64,000 nt of DNA from Methylobacterium oryzihabitans (GCF_004004555.2 NZ_SACP01000001.1:434001-498000); one strand, 5' to 3'; shown: positions 30,194-39,766, counted from the first letter of the stretch. Translations and numbers: made by a program. Notes: generated by a model not told the origin, from the sequence alone.

Positions 30194-31261
30194 TCAGAAC
30201 AGGCTCAGTTGCGGCCCGGCCTCGCGCGGGACCGCGAACAGGTCGGTGCGCAGCGGCGCGACGGCGGCGGGGTAGCCGAGCCGGACGCGGGCGAGGCGGA
30301 CGCGCCGGGCGATCATCTCGGCATACGGGCCGGTTCCGGTGAACCGCCGGCCGAAGGCGGCGTCGTAGGTGCCGCCGCCGCGGGTGTCGGCGACCAGCGC
30401 GAAGACACGCTCGGCCTTGCCGGGATAGTGCTCGGCGAACCAGTCGCGCACGAGGTCGGCGAGTTCGTGCGGCAGCCGCAGCAGCGTGCTCCCGGCCGCG
30501 ACGGCGCCGGCCTCGCGGGCGGCGGCCAGCACCGCCTCGATCTCGTGGTCGTTGAGGCCGGGGATCACCGGCGCCATCAGGACCGAGACGGGGATTCCGG
30601 CCGCGGCGAGCGCCCGGATCGTCTCGACCCGCCGGCCCGGCCGCACCGCCCGGGGCTCCATGCGGCGGGCGAGGACCGGATCGAGGGTGGTCAGCGAGAC
30701 AGCGACCCGGACGAGACCCTGCGCCGCCATCGGTGCGAGCAGGTCGAGGTCGCGCAGAACGAGGTCGGACTTGGTGACGATGCCGACCGGATGGCGGAAG
30801 CGCGCCAGCACCTCGAGCACCGCGCGGGTGATCCGGTGCTCGCGCTCGACCGGCTGGTAGGGATCGGTCGCGGTGCCGAGCGCGATCGTGGCGGGACGGT
30901 AGCCCCGCGCCGACAATTCCCGCTCCAGCAGCATGGCGGCGTCCGGCTTGGCGAACAGCCGGGTCTCGAAGTCGAGCCCCGGCGACAGGCCGAGATGGGC
31001 GTGGTTGGGCCGGGCGAAGCAGTAGACGCAGCCGTGCTCGCAGCCGCGATACGGGTTGATCGAGCGGTCGAAGCCGAGATCCGGCGAGGCGTTGCGGGTG
31101 ATGATGCGGCGGCTGCGCTCCGGCACGACCTCCGTGCGCAGGCGCGCCGGCGCCTCGTCGCGGTCCCAGCCGTCGGCGAAGCGCTCGCGCCGGGTCGGCT
31201 CGTGGCGGCCGGTCGGGTTGGCGGTGGCGCCGCGGCCGCGCCGGGCGGCGGGGTCCGGCAT
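30194..31261 (-). CDS. PA0069-family radical SAM protein
   Basis: A 355-aa radical SAM protein of the PA0069/Rv2578c type, distantly related to spore photoproduct lyase. Features: an N-terminal RRGRGATANPTGR, INPYRGCEHGCVYCFARPNHAHLG with the CxxxCxxC cluster motif, LGTATDPYQPVERE, VTKSDLVLRDLDLL and the C-terminal RTDLF...LSLF. The ATG at 31261 is where similarity starts; frames reaching to 31372 would run through the LexA-type box. The reaction is unknown. SOS regulation (box at 31350-31364) suggests a role in DNA damage, as reported for Rv2578c-type genes in general terms. Confidence 0.9.
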   Translation of the reverse strand: MPDPAARRGRGATANPTGRHEPTRRERFADGWDRDEAPARLRTEVVPERSRRIITRNASPDLGFDRSINPYRGCEHGCVYCFARPNHAHLGLSPGLDFETRLFAKPDAAMLLERELSARGYRPATIALGTATDPYQPVEREHRITRAVLEVLARFRHPVGIVTKSDLVLRDLDLLAPMAAQGLVRVAVSLTTLDPVLARRMEPRAVRPGRRVETIRALAAAGIPVSVLMAPVIPGLNDHEIEAVLAAAREAGAVAAGSTLLRLPHELADLVRDWFAEHYPGKAERVFALVADTRGGGTYDAAFGRRFTGTGPYAEMIARRVRLARVRLGYPAAVAPLRTDLFAVPREAGPQLSLF

Positions 31262-31349
31262 CGCGGCGGCAAGGCGGAAGCGGTCCGGTTGAACCTCGTC
31301 CGATGTCACGATGTCCCCGGATGCGGCGTTCGACTTGCCCGCCAGCATC

Positions 31350-31364
31350 GAACAAAACGCGAAC
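31350..31364. promoter_or_regulatory. Alphaproteobacterial LexA (SOS) box
   Basis: GAACAAAACGCGAAC is exactly GAAC-N7-GAAC, the reverse complement of the alphaproteobacterial LexA consensus GTTC-N7-GTTC. It lies in the 145-bp gap between the divergent radical SAM gene (start 31261) and the glycosyltransferase-like gene (start 31407), so it could repress either or both. The match is seen directly; binding is inferred. Confidence 0.65.
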
Positions 31365-31406
31365 ATTTGCAAGTGACGTCGATCGAGGCAGGACGACGAC
31401 GTTCAC

Positions 31407-31940
31407 ATGCGTTATGGGCCGGCCATGTTCACGGCCGTCGTCCACGTCGCGGGTGCAGGAAGCCCGTCCACCGTCGATGCCCTAGCGGACACGCTGTCGG
31501 CGCTCGTCGACGGGGTGGCGGCCGGGGTGATCGGCGACGCCGTGATCGCGACCGCCCATGCCCGCGACCCCGACTACGTCACCATCGCGGAGAGCACCGG
31601 GGCGATCCTGGTCGCCTGCGGCGCCACGCCCTGGACTGCCGCCGCCGCCGTGGCCCGCCGCGCCTGGCTGCTGTGCCTCGATGCCGGGGACGTTCCGGCG
31701 GAGGGATGGGTCCGCACCCTCGACCGCTTCGCCGCGACCGCCGGACCGCAGATCGTGCTGGCCCGCCTCGCCCGGCCGGGCGCGACGGTGCTGGAGCGCC
31801 TCGCCGCCCGCCGGGAGGCGCTGGCCGGGACCCGCACCGTGCGGGCCGGCGACGTGGTCCGCCGCGACGCGGTGCGGGCGGGCCTTCCGCTGAAGCGGGT
31901 CAAGGCGTGGCCGCTGCGCGCCTCGGTGACCCGGGGCTGA
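31407..31940 (+). CDS. Glycosyltransferase family 2-like protein, degenerate
   Basis: A 177-aa protein. The layout resembles short GT2-like proteins of Hyphomicrobiales: TAVVHVAG...STVDALADTLSALVDGVAAGVIGDAVIA, then AWLLCLDAGDVPAEGWVRTLDRF. The normal DGGSxDxT donor-site segment is replaced by ATAHARDPDYVTIA and no clear DxD is left, so activity is doubtful. ATG 31407 or 31425 may be the start. It shares the divergent promoter region containing the LexA-type box. Confidence 0.55.
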   Translation: MRYGPAMFTAVVHVAGAGSPSTVDALADTLSALVDGVAAGVIGDAVIATAHARDPDYVTIAESTGAILVACGATPWTAAAAVARRAWLLCLDAGDVPAEGWVRTLDRFAATAGPQIVLARLARPGATVLERLAARREALAGTRTVRAGDVVRRDAVRAGLPLKRVKAWPLRASVTRG

Positions 31941-32019
31941 TCCCGGACGCGGGGAGTAGCCGGGCCCGGCGCCGGGCGGCTACATGATCGTCCCACGCAG
32001 GACAGTCCCAGGACACCAG

Positions 32020-33339
32020 ATGGCCCACGCCGACCGCCGCGGCCTGCCGCTCTCGACCTCCTCCGACCGTGCCGCCGCGCTGTACCGGGACGGCGTCGAC
32101 CTCCTGCTCGCGGCGTGGCCCGGCGCGGCGGAGCGTCTGGACGCGGCGATCGCGGAGGACCCGGACTTCGCCCTCGCCCACGCGGCCCGGGCCCGCCTGC
32201 ACGCGATGCGCGCCGAACCGGCGGCGGCGCGGACCCGGATCGCCGCGGCGACCGAATGCGTCGCCCGGCACGGGACCGGGCGCGAGCGCGGCCACGTCGC
32301 GGTGCTCGCGCTGGCGATCGACGGTCGGGCGCCGCAGGCGCTGGCGCAGGGCCTCGCCCACGTCGAGGCGTGGCCGCGGGACGCCCTGATCCTGTCGCTG
32401 CCCCTCGGCGCCTTCGGGCTCCTCGCCTTCTCGGGCATGGCCGATCACGACCGGGCCCGGGTCGACCTGTGCGAGCGCCACGCCCGGCACTACGACGCCG
32501 ACGACTGGTGGTTCCTGACCTATCGCGGCTGGTCCCACGCCGAGAACGGCGCGCTGGCGCTCGGGCGCGACCTCGCCGAGCGCGGCTTCGCGCTCCGGCG
32601 GGAGAACGCCAACGGCGCCCACGCCCTGTCGCACGCGCTGTTCGAGCAGGGTGCGGGCGCGGAGGCCGAGGCGCTGATCGAGGGCTGGCTGCCGAGCTAC
32701 GACCGGTCCGGCATCCTGCACGGGCACATCGCGTGGCACGCCGCGCTCGCGGCGCTGGAACGCGACGACCCGGGGCAGGCGCTCGCCGTCTACGCCGCGC
32801 ATGTCGGCCCCTCGGTCACCGCCGGGCTGCCGCTCAACGTGCTCACCGACACCGTGTCGCTGCTCTGGCGCCTGCGGGCCTACGGTCACGCGGTCCCGGA
32901 CGGGCTTTGGGAGGAGGTCGCGGCCCATGCCGACCGGCATTTCGCCGGGCCGGGCTTCGCCTTCGCCGACGTGCATCGAGGGCTGCTCGCGGCGGCGACC
33001 GGCGACCGCGAGGGGGCGCAGGCGCGCATCGCGGCGCTGACCGGGCTCGTCGCGGCGGGCCGGCTCGCGGCGGGCGAGGTGGTGCCGGCGATCTGCCGCG
33101 CCGCCCTCGCCTTCGTCGACGGGGACGACGCCGCCTGCATCCGCATCCTCGATCCGGTCGCCGCGGAGGTCGCGCGCATCGGCGGCAGCGGCGCCCAGCG
33201 CGAGGTGATCGAGGACACGCTGCTGGTCGCGCTGATGCGCAGCGGTGAGAGCGCCCGGGCCCGCACCCTGCTCGACCGCCGGCTCCACCGCCGCCCGTCG
33301 CCGCGCGACGCGCGCTGGCGCGAGAGGCTTCCGGCCTGA
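32020..33339 (+). CDS. TTC38-like tetratricopeptide protein
   Basis: A 439-aa helical-repeat protein resembling the TTC38 family. It opens with STSSDRAAALYRDGVDLLLAAWPGAAERLDAAIAEDPDFALAHAARARL, a TPR-like unit. Family hallmarks follow: RERGHVAVLALAIDG, WPRDALILSL, a WWFLTYRGWSHAENG segment, ANGAHALSHALFEQG and GHIAWHAALAALE. It has no signal peptide. The function of bacterial members is unknown. The ATG at 32020 (MAHADRRG) is favoured over 31984, where the peptide lacks similarity. Confidence 0.82.
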   Translation: MAHADRRGLPLSTSSDRAAALYRDGVDLLLAAWPGAAERLDAAIAEDPDFALAHAARARLHAMRAEPAAARTRIAAATECVARHGTGRERGHVAVLALAIDGRAPQALAQGLAHVEAWPRDALILSLPLGAFGLLAFSGMADHDRARVDLCERHARHYDADDWWFLTYRGWSHAENGALALGRDLAERGFALRRENANGAHALSHALFEQGAGAEAEALIEGWLPSYDRSGILHGHIAWHAALAALERDDPGQALAVYAAHVGPSVTAGLPLNVLTDTVSLLWRLRAYGHAVPDGLWEEVAAHADRHFAGPGFAFADVHRGLLAAATGDREGAQARIAALTGLVAAGRLAAGEVVPAICRAALAFVDGDDAACIRILDPVAAEVARIGGSGAQREVIEDTLLVALMRSGESARARTLLDRRLHRRPSPRDARWRERLPA

Positions 33340-33357
33340 CCGGTTCGGACCGCCCGG

Positions 33358-33903
33358 TCAGGCCCCGCGCTGCAGGTGCTCGTCGAGGCGGGGCAGGATC
33401 TCGACGAAGTTGCACGGCCGGTGGCGATAGTCGAGCTGCGCCGCCAGGATGCCGTCCCAGGCGTCCCGGCACGCCCCGGGCGAGCCCGGCAGGCAGAAGA
33501 CGTAGGTCGCGCCCGCCACCCCCGCGGTCGCCCGCGACTGCAGCGTCGAGGTGCCGATCTTGTCGTAGGAGATGCGGTGGAAGACGATCGAGAAGCCGTC
33601 CATGCGCTTCTCGAACAGCGGCTCGACCGCCTCCGGCGTCACGTCGCGGCCGGTGAAGCCGGTGCCGCCGGTGGTGAGGATCACGTCGACGCCCGGATCG
33701 GCGATCCAGGCCGCGACCCGGCCGCGGATCGCCGCCACGTCGTCGGGGACGATGGCGCGGTCGGCGAGGACGTGGCCGGCGCCGGTCAGCCGGTCGGCCA
33801 GGGTGTCGCCGGATCGGTCGTCGGCGAGTCTCCGGGTGTCCGACACGGTCAGGACGGCGATCCGCAACGGCACGAAGGCCCGGGCGGTGTCGAGGCCGGC
33901 CAT
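33358..33903 (-). CDS. moaB: Molybdenum cofactor biosynthesis protein MoaB
   Basis: A 181-aa MoaB/Mog-fold protein that handles molybdopterin (adenylylation in MogA-like members). Motifs: [69 protein letters not shown] and [24 protein letters not shown]. The start lies 2 bp after the stop of the upstream zinc peptidase gene, so they are co-transcribed, although no functional link is known. No other Moco gene is in the window. Confidence 0.95.
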   Translation of the reverse strand: MAGLDTARAFVPLRIAVLTVSDTRRLADDRSGDTLADRLTGAGHVLADRAIVPDDVAAIRGRVAAWIADPGVDVILTTGGTGFTGRDVTPEAVEPLFEKRMDGFSIVFHRISYDKIGTSTLQSRATAGVAGATYVFCLPGSPGACRDAWDGILAAQLDYRHRPCNFVEILPRLDEHLQRGA

Positions 33904-33905
33904 GG

Positions 33906-34820
33906 TCAGAGCTGCGAGGCGCGGAAGGTGTCGCAGGACTGGGTCTGGCCGCTGCGGAACCCGGTCTGGAACCAGCGCATGCGCTGGGCCGAGGAGCCGT
34001 GGGTGAACGAATCCGGCACCGCGTAGCCCTGGCTCTGCTTCTGGAGCCGGTCGTCGCCGATCGCGCTCGCCGCCTGCATCGCCTCCTCGATGTCGCCCTG
34101 CTCCAGGGCGTTGAAGCGGTCGTCGGAGTTCTTGGCCCAGACGCCGGCGAGGCAGTCGGCCATCAGCTCGACCCGCACCGAGAGCCGGTTGGCCTCGGTC
34201 TGGTCGACCTGCTGCTGGCGCCGCTGCACCTTGGGCAGGATGCCGAGCACGTCCTGGACGTGATGCCCGACCTCGTGCGCGATGACGTAGGCGTAGGCGA
34301 AGTCGCCCTTCACCTTGAACTTCTGCTCCATCTCCTTGAAGAACGAGGTGTCGAGATAGACCTTCTTGTCGAGCGGGCAGTAGAACGGCCCCATCGCGGC
34401 CCGGGCCATGCCGCAGCCGCTGCGAGTGCCGCCGGTGTAGAGCACCATCGTGGTCGGGGTGTAGGCCTTGCCGGTCTGGTTCGGCAGCACCTCCTTCCAC
34501 ACGTCCTCGGTGTTGCCGAGGATCGCGGCGGCGAACTTGCCGGTCTGGTCGCTCGGCGCGCCGGTGCGGCGGTCGGGGCCCTGCTGACCCTGGCTTTGGC
34601 CCTGCTCCTGGGGCGCCCGCGGCCGGGTCATGGTCTCGGCGCCGCCGATCAGGATCGCCGGATTGATGCCGGTGACCCAGCCGATGATGCACAGGATCAC
34701 GATGGTGCCAATGCCGAGCCCGCCGGCGCCGCCGCCGGGAAAGCCGAACCCTCCGCCCCCGCCGCCCTCGCCGCGGCGGTCTTCCACGTTGTCGGAGGTT
34801 CGGAAGTCTTCCCAACGCAT
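33906..34820 (-). CDS. YpfJ/KPN_02809-type neutral zinc metallopeptidase
   Basis: A 304-aa membrane-anchored peptidase. Conserved N-terminus [19 protein letters not shown], a Gly-rich linker, a transmembrane helix ([22 protein letters not shown]), then the catalytic domain: [23 protein letters not shown], zinc motif [12 protein letters not shown] with the downstream Glu in [10 protein letters not shown], and [30 protein letters not shown]. This matches the family along its length. The physiological substrate is unknown. Confidence 0.94.
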   Translation of the reverse strand: MRWEDFRTSDNVEDRRGEGGGGGGFGFPGGGAGGLGIGTIVILCIIGWVTGINPAILIGGAETMTRPRAPQEQGQSQGQQGPDRRTGAPSDQTGKFAAAILGNTEDVWKEVLPNQTGKAYTPTTMVLYTGGTRSGCGMARAAMGPFYCPLDKKVYLDTSFFKEMEQKFKVKGDFAYAYVIAHEVGHHVQDVLGILPKVQRRQQQVDQTEANRLSVRVELMADCLAGVWAKNSDDRFNALEQGDIEEAMQAASAIGDDRLQKQSQGYAVPDSFTHGSSAQRMRWFQTGFRSGQTQSCDTFRASQL

Positions 34821-34946
34821 GTCGTCCCACCCGCTCTCGGCTACGGTCGCGCCCGACGGCTAGGCAGGACGACGCACCGGCTCAAGAGAAATCTTCCGGC
34901 GGGCGATACGGTTCCGGTTGCGCCGCGTCCCACGCGCCGGTCGGGC

Positions 34947-35813
34947 TCACGATCCGGCTTCGTCGAGGGCGGCGCGCAGCGCCCGGAAGTCGCGCCAGGC
35001 GAGGCGCTTCTGGAGCGGCTGGCGCAGCAGGTAGGCCGGATGCAGCGTGGCCAGCAGCCGGATCTCGCGCCGGTCGGTGCGGTAGGGGTACCAGCGCCCG
35101 CGCGACTTGAGGATGCCGTCCTTGGTCCCCGCGAGGGCCTGGGTGGCGACGCCGCCGAGGCAGACGAGGATGTCGGGGTCGGCGAGCGTGATCTGCCGCT
35201 CGATGAACGGCTTGCAGGTCGCGATCTCCTGCGGGGTCGGGTTGCGGTTGCCCGGCGGGCGCCACGGCACGACGTTGCCGACATAGGCGTTGCCGCGGTC
35301 GAGACCGATCGCCCGCATCATCCGGTCGAGGAGCTGGCCCGAGCGGCCCATGAACGGCTTGCCGGCCCGGTCCTCCTCGGCGCCCGGCGCCTCGCCGACG
35401 AACATCACCTTCGCGGCCGGGTTGCCGTCGGCGAAGACGAGGTTCTTGGCGGTGAAGCGCAGGGCGCAGCTCTCGAACCGGGCGAGGAGCCCTTCGAGGT
35501 CCTCCAGCGTGGCGGCGTTGCGGGCGAGCGCGCGGGCATCCTCCTGCGCCTCGCCGGGCGCCGCCTCGGCCGAGCGGCCGAAGGTCTGGGCCGGCGGGGC
35601 CGGCCGGGGCTGCGGGGCCGCCGGAGCCTCCGGGCGCGACGCGCGCCGGGCCTCCGCGGGCGCCGCGGCGGCCTCGGCACGCACCGCCCGCGGGGCGGCG
35701 CCCTCGGCGAAGCGGTCGCGCGGGGTCTCGTCCAGGGCCGCGTCGGCCCCGGCCTCGACGTGGAAGTCGAGCAGGGAGAGCAGGCTGCGGTCGGGGGCGG
35801 CGTCCGTCGTCAT
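34947..35813 (-). CDS. Family 4-like uracil-DNA glycosylase
   Basis: Removes uracil from DNA. The 288-aa protein has a Pro/Ala-rich N-terminal region (to about residue 95), then [39 protein letters not shown] (water-activating motif GEAPGAEED), [35 protein letters not shown] and [12 protein letters not shown] (leucine-loop motif). Compared with the family 4 enzyme of Thermus, only two of four cluster Cys seem to be present: SCALR lacks the second Cys, and PWRPP replaces the usual CRPP. The iron-sulfur cluster may therefore be absent. The ATG at 35813 excludes a basic, dissimilar upstream stretch. Confidence 0.9.
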   Translation of the reverse strand: MTTDAAPDRSLLSLLDFHVEAGADAALDETPRDRFAEGAAPRAVRAEAAAAPAEARRASRPEAPAAPQPRPAPPAQTFGRSAEAAPGEAQEDARALARNAATLEDLEGLLARFESCALRFTAKNLVFADGNPAAKVMFVGEAPGAEEDRAGKPFMGRSGQLLDRMMRAIGLDRGNAYVGNVVPWRPPGNRNPTPQEIATCKPFIERQITLADPDILVCLGGVATQALAGTKDGILKSRGRWYPYRTDRREIRLLATLHPAYLLRQPLQKRLAWRDFRALRAALDEAGS

Positions 35814-35941
35814 GCCGGAGATGTGGCGGGCGGACCGCCTGTGGACAACACGCCGAACCCGGCGGCGGCGGCTTTCGTTGCTTGCGCGCGCGGACATGGC
35901 GTCGCACGCTCGGCAGATTGGAACCGGTTGAGCCTGCCGGA

Positions 35942-35963
35942 GATCGTTTATATGTGAACGATC
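35942..35963. promoter_or_regulatory. Candidate operator upstream of ETF-QO
   Basis: GATCGTT (35942-35948) and AACGATC (35957-35963) are exact inverted arms separated by TATATGTG, which itself looks like a -10 element. It lies 57 bp before the ETF-QO ATG in a divergent promoter region. The 22-bp form suits a TetR-type operator, as often found before fatty-acid oxidation genes; the regulator is not identified. Confidence 0.45.
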
Positions 35964-36020
35964 GGTGGCCGGCGCGCGACGCCGCGCCGGGCTGCAGGCG
36001 GATACGTGGGAGGATTCGGG

Positions 36021-37682
36021 ATGGAGCTGCCGGAACGCGAGGCGATGGACTTCGACGTCGTGATCGTCGGAGGGGGGCCGGCCGGCCTCGCGACCGCCAT
36101 CCGCCTGAAGCAGCTCGCGGCCGAATCAGGGGCCGAGGTCTCGGTGGTGGTGGTCGAGAAGGGCGGCGAGATCGGCGCCCACATCCTGTCGGGGGCGGTG
36201 ATCGACCCGTCCGGGCTCGACGCCCTGGTGCCGGAGTGGCGCGACGACCCGGACCGGCCGCTGAAGACCGCGGTGGTCAAGGACGAGTTCATGTTCCTCG
36301 GCCCGGCCGGGGGCGTGGCGATGCCGAACTTCGCCTTCCCCAAGCTGATGAGCAACCACGGCAACTTCGTCGGCTCGCTCTCCAACGTCACGAAGTATCT
36401 CGGCCGCAAGGCGGAGGAGCTCGGCGTCGAGATCTATCCCGGCTTCCCGGCCGCCGAGGTGCTGTTCGACGGCAGCACCGTGGTCGGCATCGCCACCGGC
36501 GACCTCGGCATCGGCCGGTCAGGCGAGGCGCGCGACGACTTCACCCGCGGCATGGAGCTGCGCGCCAAGTACACGGTGTTCGGCGAGGGCGCCCGCGGCT
36601 CGCTGACCAAGCGCCTGATCGACCGTTACGCGCTCAACCAGCATTCCGACCACCAGAAGTACGGGCTCGGGGTCAAGGAGCTGTGGCAGGTCAAGCCGGA
36701 GAAGTTCCGGCCCGGGCTCGTCCAGCACAGCATGGGCTGGCCGCTGCCGAACAAGGCCGGCGGCGGCTCGTGGCTGTACCACTTCGACGACCACCTCGTG
36801 TCGGTCGGCTTCGTGACGCACCTGAACTACGAGAACCCGACCCTGTCGCCGTTCGACGAGTTCCAGCGCTTCAAGACCCACCCGATGATCCGCGACGTGT
36901 TCGAGGGCGCCAAGCGCATCGGCTACGGCGCCCGCGCGATCATGGAGGGCGGCTGGCAGTCGGTGCCCAAGCTCGTCTTCCCGGGCGGCTGCCTCGTCGG
37001 CGACTCGGCCGGCTTCGTCAACGTGCCGCGCATCAAGGGCTCGCACAACGCGGTGCTGTCCGGCATGCAGGCCGCCGGCGCGATCCACGCCGCGCTCGCC
37101 GAGGGCCGCCAGGGCGACGAATTGACCGCCTACGAGGACGGCTGGCGCGACAGCCCGATCGGCTACGACCTCAAGCGGGTGCGCAACGTCAAGCCGCTGT
37201 GGTCGAAATACGGCACCCTCGTGGGCGTCGGGCTCGGCGGCCTCGACATGTGGCTGAACGAACTCGCCGGCGTCTCGCTGTTCGGGACGCTCGCCCACGG
37301 CAAGCCGGACTACGCCTGCACCAAGCCGCTCAAGGACGTGACGCCGATCAAGTACCCGAAGCCCGACGGGGTGCTGACCTTCGACCGGCTGTCCTCGGTC
37401 TACCTCTCGAACACCAACCACGAGGAGGACCAGCCGCCGCACCTCCAGGTCAAGGACATCGCGCTCCAGAAGCGCTCCGAGCACGACGTGTTCGGCGGTC
37501 CCTCGGCCCGGTACTGCCCGGCCGGCGTCTACGAGTGGATCGCCGAGGGGAGCGAGCCGCGCTACCAGATCAACGCGCAGAACTGCGTCCACTGCAAGAC
37601 CTGCGACATCAAGGATCCGAACCAGAACATCAACTGGGTCACCCCGGAGGGCCCGGGCGGGCCGACCTACACCAACATGTGA
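36021..37682 (+). CDS. Electron-transfer flavoprotein-ubiquinone oxidoreductase
   Basis: Membrane-associated enzyme passing electrons from ETF (acyl-CoA and choline-type dehydrogenases) to ubiquinone. The 553-aa chain has the FAD motif DVVIVGGGPAGLATAIRL (about 13-30), LSGAVIDPSGLDALVP, GEGARGSLTKRLI, the amphipathic quinone-binding HQKYGLGVKELWQV and VGDSAGFVNVPRIKGSHNAVLSGM-type second FAD contacts. The C-terminal 4Fe-4S motif begins RYCPAGVYEW and continues NCVHCKTCDIKDP. Complete and of usual length. Start ATG 36021, with an in-frame alternative at 36006. Confidence 0.97.
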   Translation: MELPEREAMDFDVVIVGGGPAGLATAIRLKQLAAESGAEVSVVVVEKGGEIGAHILSGAVIDPSGLDALVPEWRDDPDRPLKTAVVKDEFMFLGPAGGVAMPNFAFPKLMSNHGNFVGSLSNVTKYLGRKAEELGVEIYPGFPAAEVLFDGSTVVGIATGDLGIGRSGEARDDFTRGMELRAKYTVFGEGARGSLTKRLIDRYALNQHSDHQKYGLGVKELWQVKPEKFRPGLVQHSMGWPLPNKAGGGSWLYHFDDHLVSVGFVTHLNYENPTLSPFDEFQRFKTHPMIRDVFEGAKRIGYGARAIMEGGWQSVPKLVFPGGCLVGDSAGFVNVPRIKGSHNAVLSGMQAAGAIHAALAEGRQGDELTAYEDGWRDSPIGYDLKRVRNVKPLWSKYGTLVGVGLGGLDMWLNELAGVSLFGTLAHGKPDYACTKPLKDVTPIKYPKPDGVLTFDRLSSVYLSNTNHEEDQPPHLQVKDIALQKRSEHDVFGGPSARYCPAGVYEWIAEGSEPRYQINAQNCVHCKTCDIKDPNQNINWVTPEGPGGPTYTNM

Positions 37683-37812
37683 CCGGCCCGTGCCGACCGC
37701 GGCGCCACCCCGGCGCCGCGGTTTGGTCTTGCCGCTGCCCCGGCGGGAGTCCAATGTCGGTGCCGATTGCGCGCCGGCGCCGCGGCCGGACGCGCCGGAC
37801 GGAGTCCTTCGC

Positions 37813-39672
37813 GTGGTATCCACGACCCGAATTCCCCTCCCCCGCCGGGGCGCGCTCGCCGCGCTGGCCCTGCTGCTCGCGACGCCGGCGCCGGCGCTGG
37901 CGGCCCGGTTGCAGGCCCGCGACGTGGCCGCCCCGCAGGCCTACGAGCCGGCCGATTCGCTGGAGGGCAACTACCTCGCCGCCTACATCGCCGGCGCCTC
38001 GCGCGACACCGCCGCGGCGGCGAGCTACTACCGCGAGGCGGTGAAGGGCGACCCCCGCAATGCCGAGTTGCTGGAACGCTCCTTCGTCGCCCTGCTGGCG
38101 GACGGCGCGATCCCGGAGGCGTTCCGCGCCGCCGAGCGGCTGACCAGCCGCGACGGCTCCAACGGCCTCGCCCAGCTCTCCCTCGGCGTGCAGAAGATCA
38201 AGGCCAAGCAGTACCAGGGCGCGCGCCAGAACCTGCAGCGCGGCGGCCGGGGTGCCGCCGCCGACCTGACCTCGACCCTGCTCACCGCGTGGTCCTTCGC
38301 CGGGGCGGGCGACGCCAAGAAGGCGTTCGAGACCATCAACAAGCTGCGCGGCGAGCGCTACTACAACGTCTTCCGCGACTACCATGCCGGCCTGATCGCG
38401 ATCCTCGTCGGCGACAAGGTCGAGGCCGAGCGCCGCCTCAAGGCGGCCTACGACGCCGACCGCAACACCCTGCGCATCGTCGACGCCTATGCCCGTTTCG
38501 AGGCCGAGTCGGGCCGGCCCGACCTCGCGGTGCAGGCCTACCAGGACTTCGACGCCGTCCTGCCGCGCCACCCGATCGTGCGCGACGCCCTCGACAAGCT
38601 GAAGGCCGGCAAGAGCCTCGGCCAGCTCGTCACCAGCGCCCAGGAAGGTGCCGCGGAGGTGCTGTACGGGCTCGGCTCGGCCGGGACCTCGCAGGGCGAC
38701 GAGCTGCCCGCGGTCGTCTACCTGCGCCTCGCCCTCTACCTCGCGCCCGAGCATCCGCTGGCGCTGCTCACCCTCGCCGACACGCTCGAGCGCATGAAGA
38801 TGCCCGACCGTGCCAACGAGGTCTTCGCCCGCATGCCGGCGGGCTCGCCGCTGAAGCTCAACGCCGAGATCCAGATCGGGCTCAACCTCGAGCAGATGGG
38901 CAAGGGCGAGGAGGCGATCGCCCACCTCGATCAGGTCGCCAAGACCTATCCCAACGACGTCGACGTGATCTCGGCGCTCGCCAACGTGCAGCGCTCGCGC
39001 AAGAAGTACGCCGAGGCGACCGAGACCTACAGCAAGGCGATCAACCTGATCGGCACCGAGCCGGCGCGCAACTACTGGACGCTGTTCTACTTCCGCGGCA
39101 CCGCCTACGAGCGGGCCAAGGACTGGCCGAAGGCCGAGGCCGACCTCAAGAAGGCGCTGGAGCTGGTGCCGGCCCAGCAGCCGACCGGCCGGGCGCAGGT
39201 GCTCAACTACCTCGCGTATTCCTGGGTCGACCAGAACATCAACATCGACGAGGCGTTCCGCATGCTGAAGCAGGCGGTCGACCTCCAGCCGCGCGACGGC
39301 ATGATCATCGACAGCCTCGGCTGGGCCTATTACCGCCTCGGCCGCTGGGACGACGCGGTGCGGGAACTGGAAAAGGCGATCGAGCTGAAGCCCGGCGACC
39401 CGACGATCAACGACCACCTCGGCGACGCCTACTGGCGCGCGGGGCGCCGGCTCGAAGGCAAGTTCCAGTGGCAGCACGCCAAGGACCTCAACCCCGAGCC
39501 GGAGGATCTCGCCAAGATCGAGGCGAAGCTGAAGGACGGCCTGCCGGAACTCGACAAGCCGGCCGCCACCGCCGAGGGCAAGCCGACTCCCGACCAGCCC
39601 GAGATGCCGAAGGGCGCCCCAGCCCCGACCGAGCCTCCGGCGATGGGCACCGAGCCGAAGAACGGGGGATGA
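37813..39672 (+). CDS. Secreted tetratricopeptide-repeat protein
   Basis: A 619-aa protein with a signal peptide (about residues 1-28: PLPRRGALAALALLLATPAPALA) after a GTG start at 37813. At least eight TPR-like units follow; the clearest are AIAHLDQVAKTYPNDVDVISALANVQRSRKKYAEATETYSKAI and GWAYYRLGRWDDAVRELEKAIELKPGDPTINDHLGDAYWRAGR-type units near the C-terminus. It ends in a Pro/Glu/Lys-rich tail. Similar proteins precede ispE in many alphaproteobacteria. It is probably periplasmic or outer-membrane-associated, with a scaffolding role. Confidence 0.88.
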   Translation: MVSTTRIPLPRRGALAALALLLATPAPALAARLQARDVAAPQAYEPADSLEGNYLAAYIAGASRDTAAAASYYREAVKGDPRNAELLERSFVALLADGAIPEAFRAAERLTSRDGSNGLAQLSLGVQKIKAKQYQGARQNLQRGGRGAAADLTSTLLTAWSFAGAGDAKKAFETINKLRGERYYNVFRDYHAGLIAILVGDKVEAERRLKAAYDADRNTLRIVDAYARFEAESGRPDLAVQAYQDFDAVLPRHPIVRDALDKLKAGKSLGQLVTSAQEGAAEVLYGLGSAGTSQGDELPAVVYLRLALYLAPEHPLALLTLADTLERMKMPDRANEVFARMPAGSPLKLNAEIQIGLNLEQMGKGEEAIAHLDQVAKTYPNDVDVISALANVQRSRKKYAEATETYSKAINLIGTEPARNYWTLFYFRGTAYERAKDWPKAEADLKKALELVPAQQPTGRAQVLNYLAYSWVDQNINIDEAFRMLKQAVDLQPRDGMIIDSLGWAYYRLGRWDDAVRELEKAIELKPGDPTINDHLGDAYWRAGRRLEGKFQWQHAKDLNPEPEDLAKIEAKLKDGLPELDKPAATAEGKPTPDQPEMPKGAPAPTEPPAMGTEPKNGG

Positions 39673-39730
39673 GGGGGGCTTTTCTCCCGCCGAGATCCAG
39701 CGCGCCGGCGAGCATGGTCAGGGAGCTGGC

Positions 39731-39766
39731 CCCCTCTCCCGATGGGGAGAGGGGATTCCGCGCTTG
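39731..39766. terminator. C/G-rich hairpin, copy 2 of a short repeat
   Basis: CCCCTCTCCC (39731-39740) pairs with GGGGAGAGGGG (39744-39754), followed by ATTCCGCGCTTGA. In reverse complement this reads TCAAGCGCGGAAT then CCCCTCTCCCC, the same order as at 7431-7463. It lies between the TPR gene and ispE. Confidence 0.6.
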
